Source: Variovorax sp. PMC12 (GTDB lineage Bacteria > Pseudomonadota > Gammaproteobacteria > Burkholderiales > Burkholderiaceae_C). Taken from it: a DNA stretch of 64,000 nucleotides. The notes beneath the pieces are model-generated. The model did no database searches. It saw only the letters and a program-made list of their open reading frames with translations, and was not told the DNA's origin. Position 1 is the first letter of the stretch. Every line of letters starts with the position of its first letter. Location: positions 2,491,001 to 2,555,000 of the forward strand of contig NZ_CP027773.1 in assembly GCF_003019815.1 (NCBI RefSeq), given 5' to 3'. Shown in pieces: positions 63,674 to 64,000 of this stretch. The position numbers were made by a program, and so were the translations under genes.

Positions 63674-64000
63674 GTGCCCGACCTTTCCAAGATCACCAGC
63701 ATCGAAGACCTGCGGGTGATCGCCAAGCGGCGCGTGCCGAAGATGTTCTACGACTACGCCGACTCCGGCGCCTGGACCGAGGGCACCTACCGCGCCAACG
63801 AAAGCGACTTCCAGAAGATCAAGCTGCGCCAGCGCGTGGCGGTGAACATGGAAGGCCGCTCGCTGCGCACCACCATGGCCGGGCAGGAAACCGCGATGCC
63901 CGTGGCCATCGCGCCCACCGGCCTCACCGGCATGCAGCACGCCGACGGCGAGATCCTCGGCGCCCGCGCGGCCAAGGCCTTCGGCATTCCGTTCACGCTG
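63674..64000 (+). CDS. FMN-dependent alpha-hydroxy-acid oxidase (LldD-like), 3'-truncated
   Basis: Translation from GTG, with AGGAG eight bases upstream, gives the first ~109 residues of an LldD/glycolate-oxidase-type flavoprotein: SIEDLRVIAKRRVPKMFYDY, then GAWTEGTYRANESDFQKIKL and VAIAPTGLTGMQHADGEI. The frame runs off the window end. The FMN-binding Lys, His and Arg lie beyond it. Likely substrates are L-lactate, glycolate or a related 2-hydroxy acid. The flanking GcvA-like LysR gene may control it. Confidence 0.93.
   Translation, partial: MPDLSKITSIEDLRVIAKRRVPKMFYDYADSGAWTEGTYRANESDFQKIKLRQRVAVNMEGRSLRTTMAGQETAMPVAIAPTGLTGMQHADGEILGARAAKAFGIPFTL

Overview
This window is a high-GC, densely coded chromosomal segment with no rRNA, tRNA, CRISPR array, transposase, phage or plasmid gene that I can see. 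Gene content points to a beta-proteobacterium of the Burkholderiales, probably Comamonadaceae and Variovorax-like: argH divergent from a LytS/LytTR pair, many LysR regulators, a monomeric NADP isocitrate dehydrogenase, an alpha-2-macroglobulin plus PBP1C, and frequent GTG starts. The taxonomic placement is inference from memory of such genomes, not a search result.

Layout. 0-8 kb: the 3' part of a cyclic beta-glucan synthase/GH94 protein, a GFA-family protein, a small membrane protein, an MFS exporter convergent with a LysR gene, a GNAT acetyltransferase and a decayed MFS scrap. 7.9-14.6 kb: a translationally coupled AI-2E transporter/LytTR regulator/sensor kinase operon divergent from argH, then a rhomboid protease and an unknown protein. 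14.8-20.7 kb: a complete tripartite RND efflux operon. 20.7-27 kb: a three-gene envelope operon of unknown function divergent from an ECF sigma/anti-sigma pair, then a secreted SGNH hydrolase and an OpgC-type acyltransferase. 27.1-49 kb: a 2006-residue alpha-2-macroglobulin with an intact thioester motif; its usual partner pbpC lies 12 kb downstream, followed by a TPM-domain protein. Between them sit small conserved proteins, a class D beta-lactamase, a class C-like serine hydrolase, a putative catabolic module (LysR, DUF4286-like, MHS transporter, DUF2848, amidase), DUF2277, a second GFA protein and a LysE exporter. 49-58.4 kb: a LysR gene divergent from a GntR/CynX-type MFS pair across an unusual AT-rich, repeat-laden intergenic region, an orphan ABC ATPase with degenerate Q- and H-loops, monomeric icd, DUF1161, and LuxR- and AraC-type regulators. 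58.4-64 kb: an alpha/beta hydrolase, a nucleoside deoxyribosyltransferase-like protein, an SDR lacking catalytic Ser and Lys, cyanase plus a DUF1348 gene divergent from a TetR gene across a perfect 11-bp palindrome, a LysR gene and the start of an FMN-dependent alpha-hydroxy-acid oxidase.

How the genes work together. Several blocks concern the envelope: periplasmic glucan synthesis or modification (GH94, OpgC-like), drug efflux (RND), protease trapping plus peptidoglycan synthesis (alpha-2-macroglobulin, PBP1C), beta-lactam hydrolysis and an ECF stress circuit. Others are small regulator-plus-transporter-plus-enzyme cassettes typical of metabolically versatile soil bacteria.

Most novel candidates: the LysR/DUF4286/MHS/DUF2848/amidase module of unknown substrate; the separation of alpha-2-macroglobulin from pbpC by beta-lactamase-bearing cargo; a Neisseria DUS-like inverted repeat upstream of the ECF sigma gene; the repeat-rich LysR/GntR intergenic region; and the TetR palindrome overlapping a near-leaderless promoter beside cyanase.
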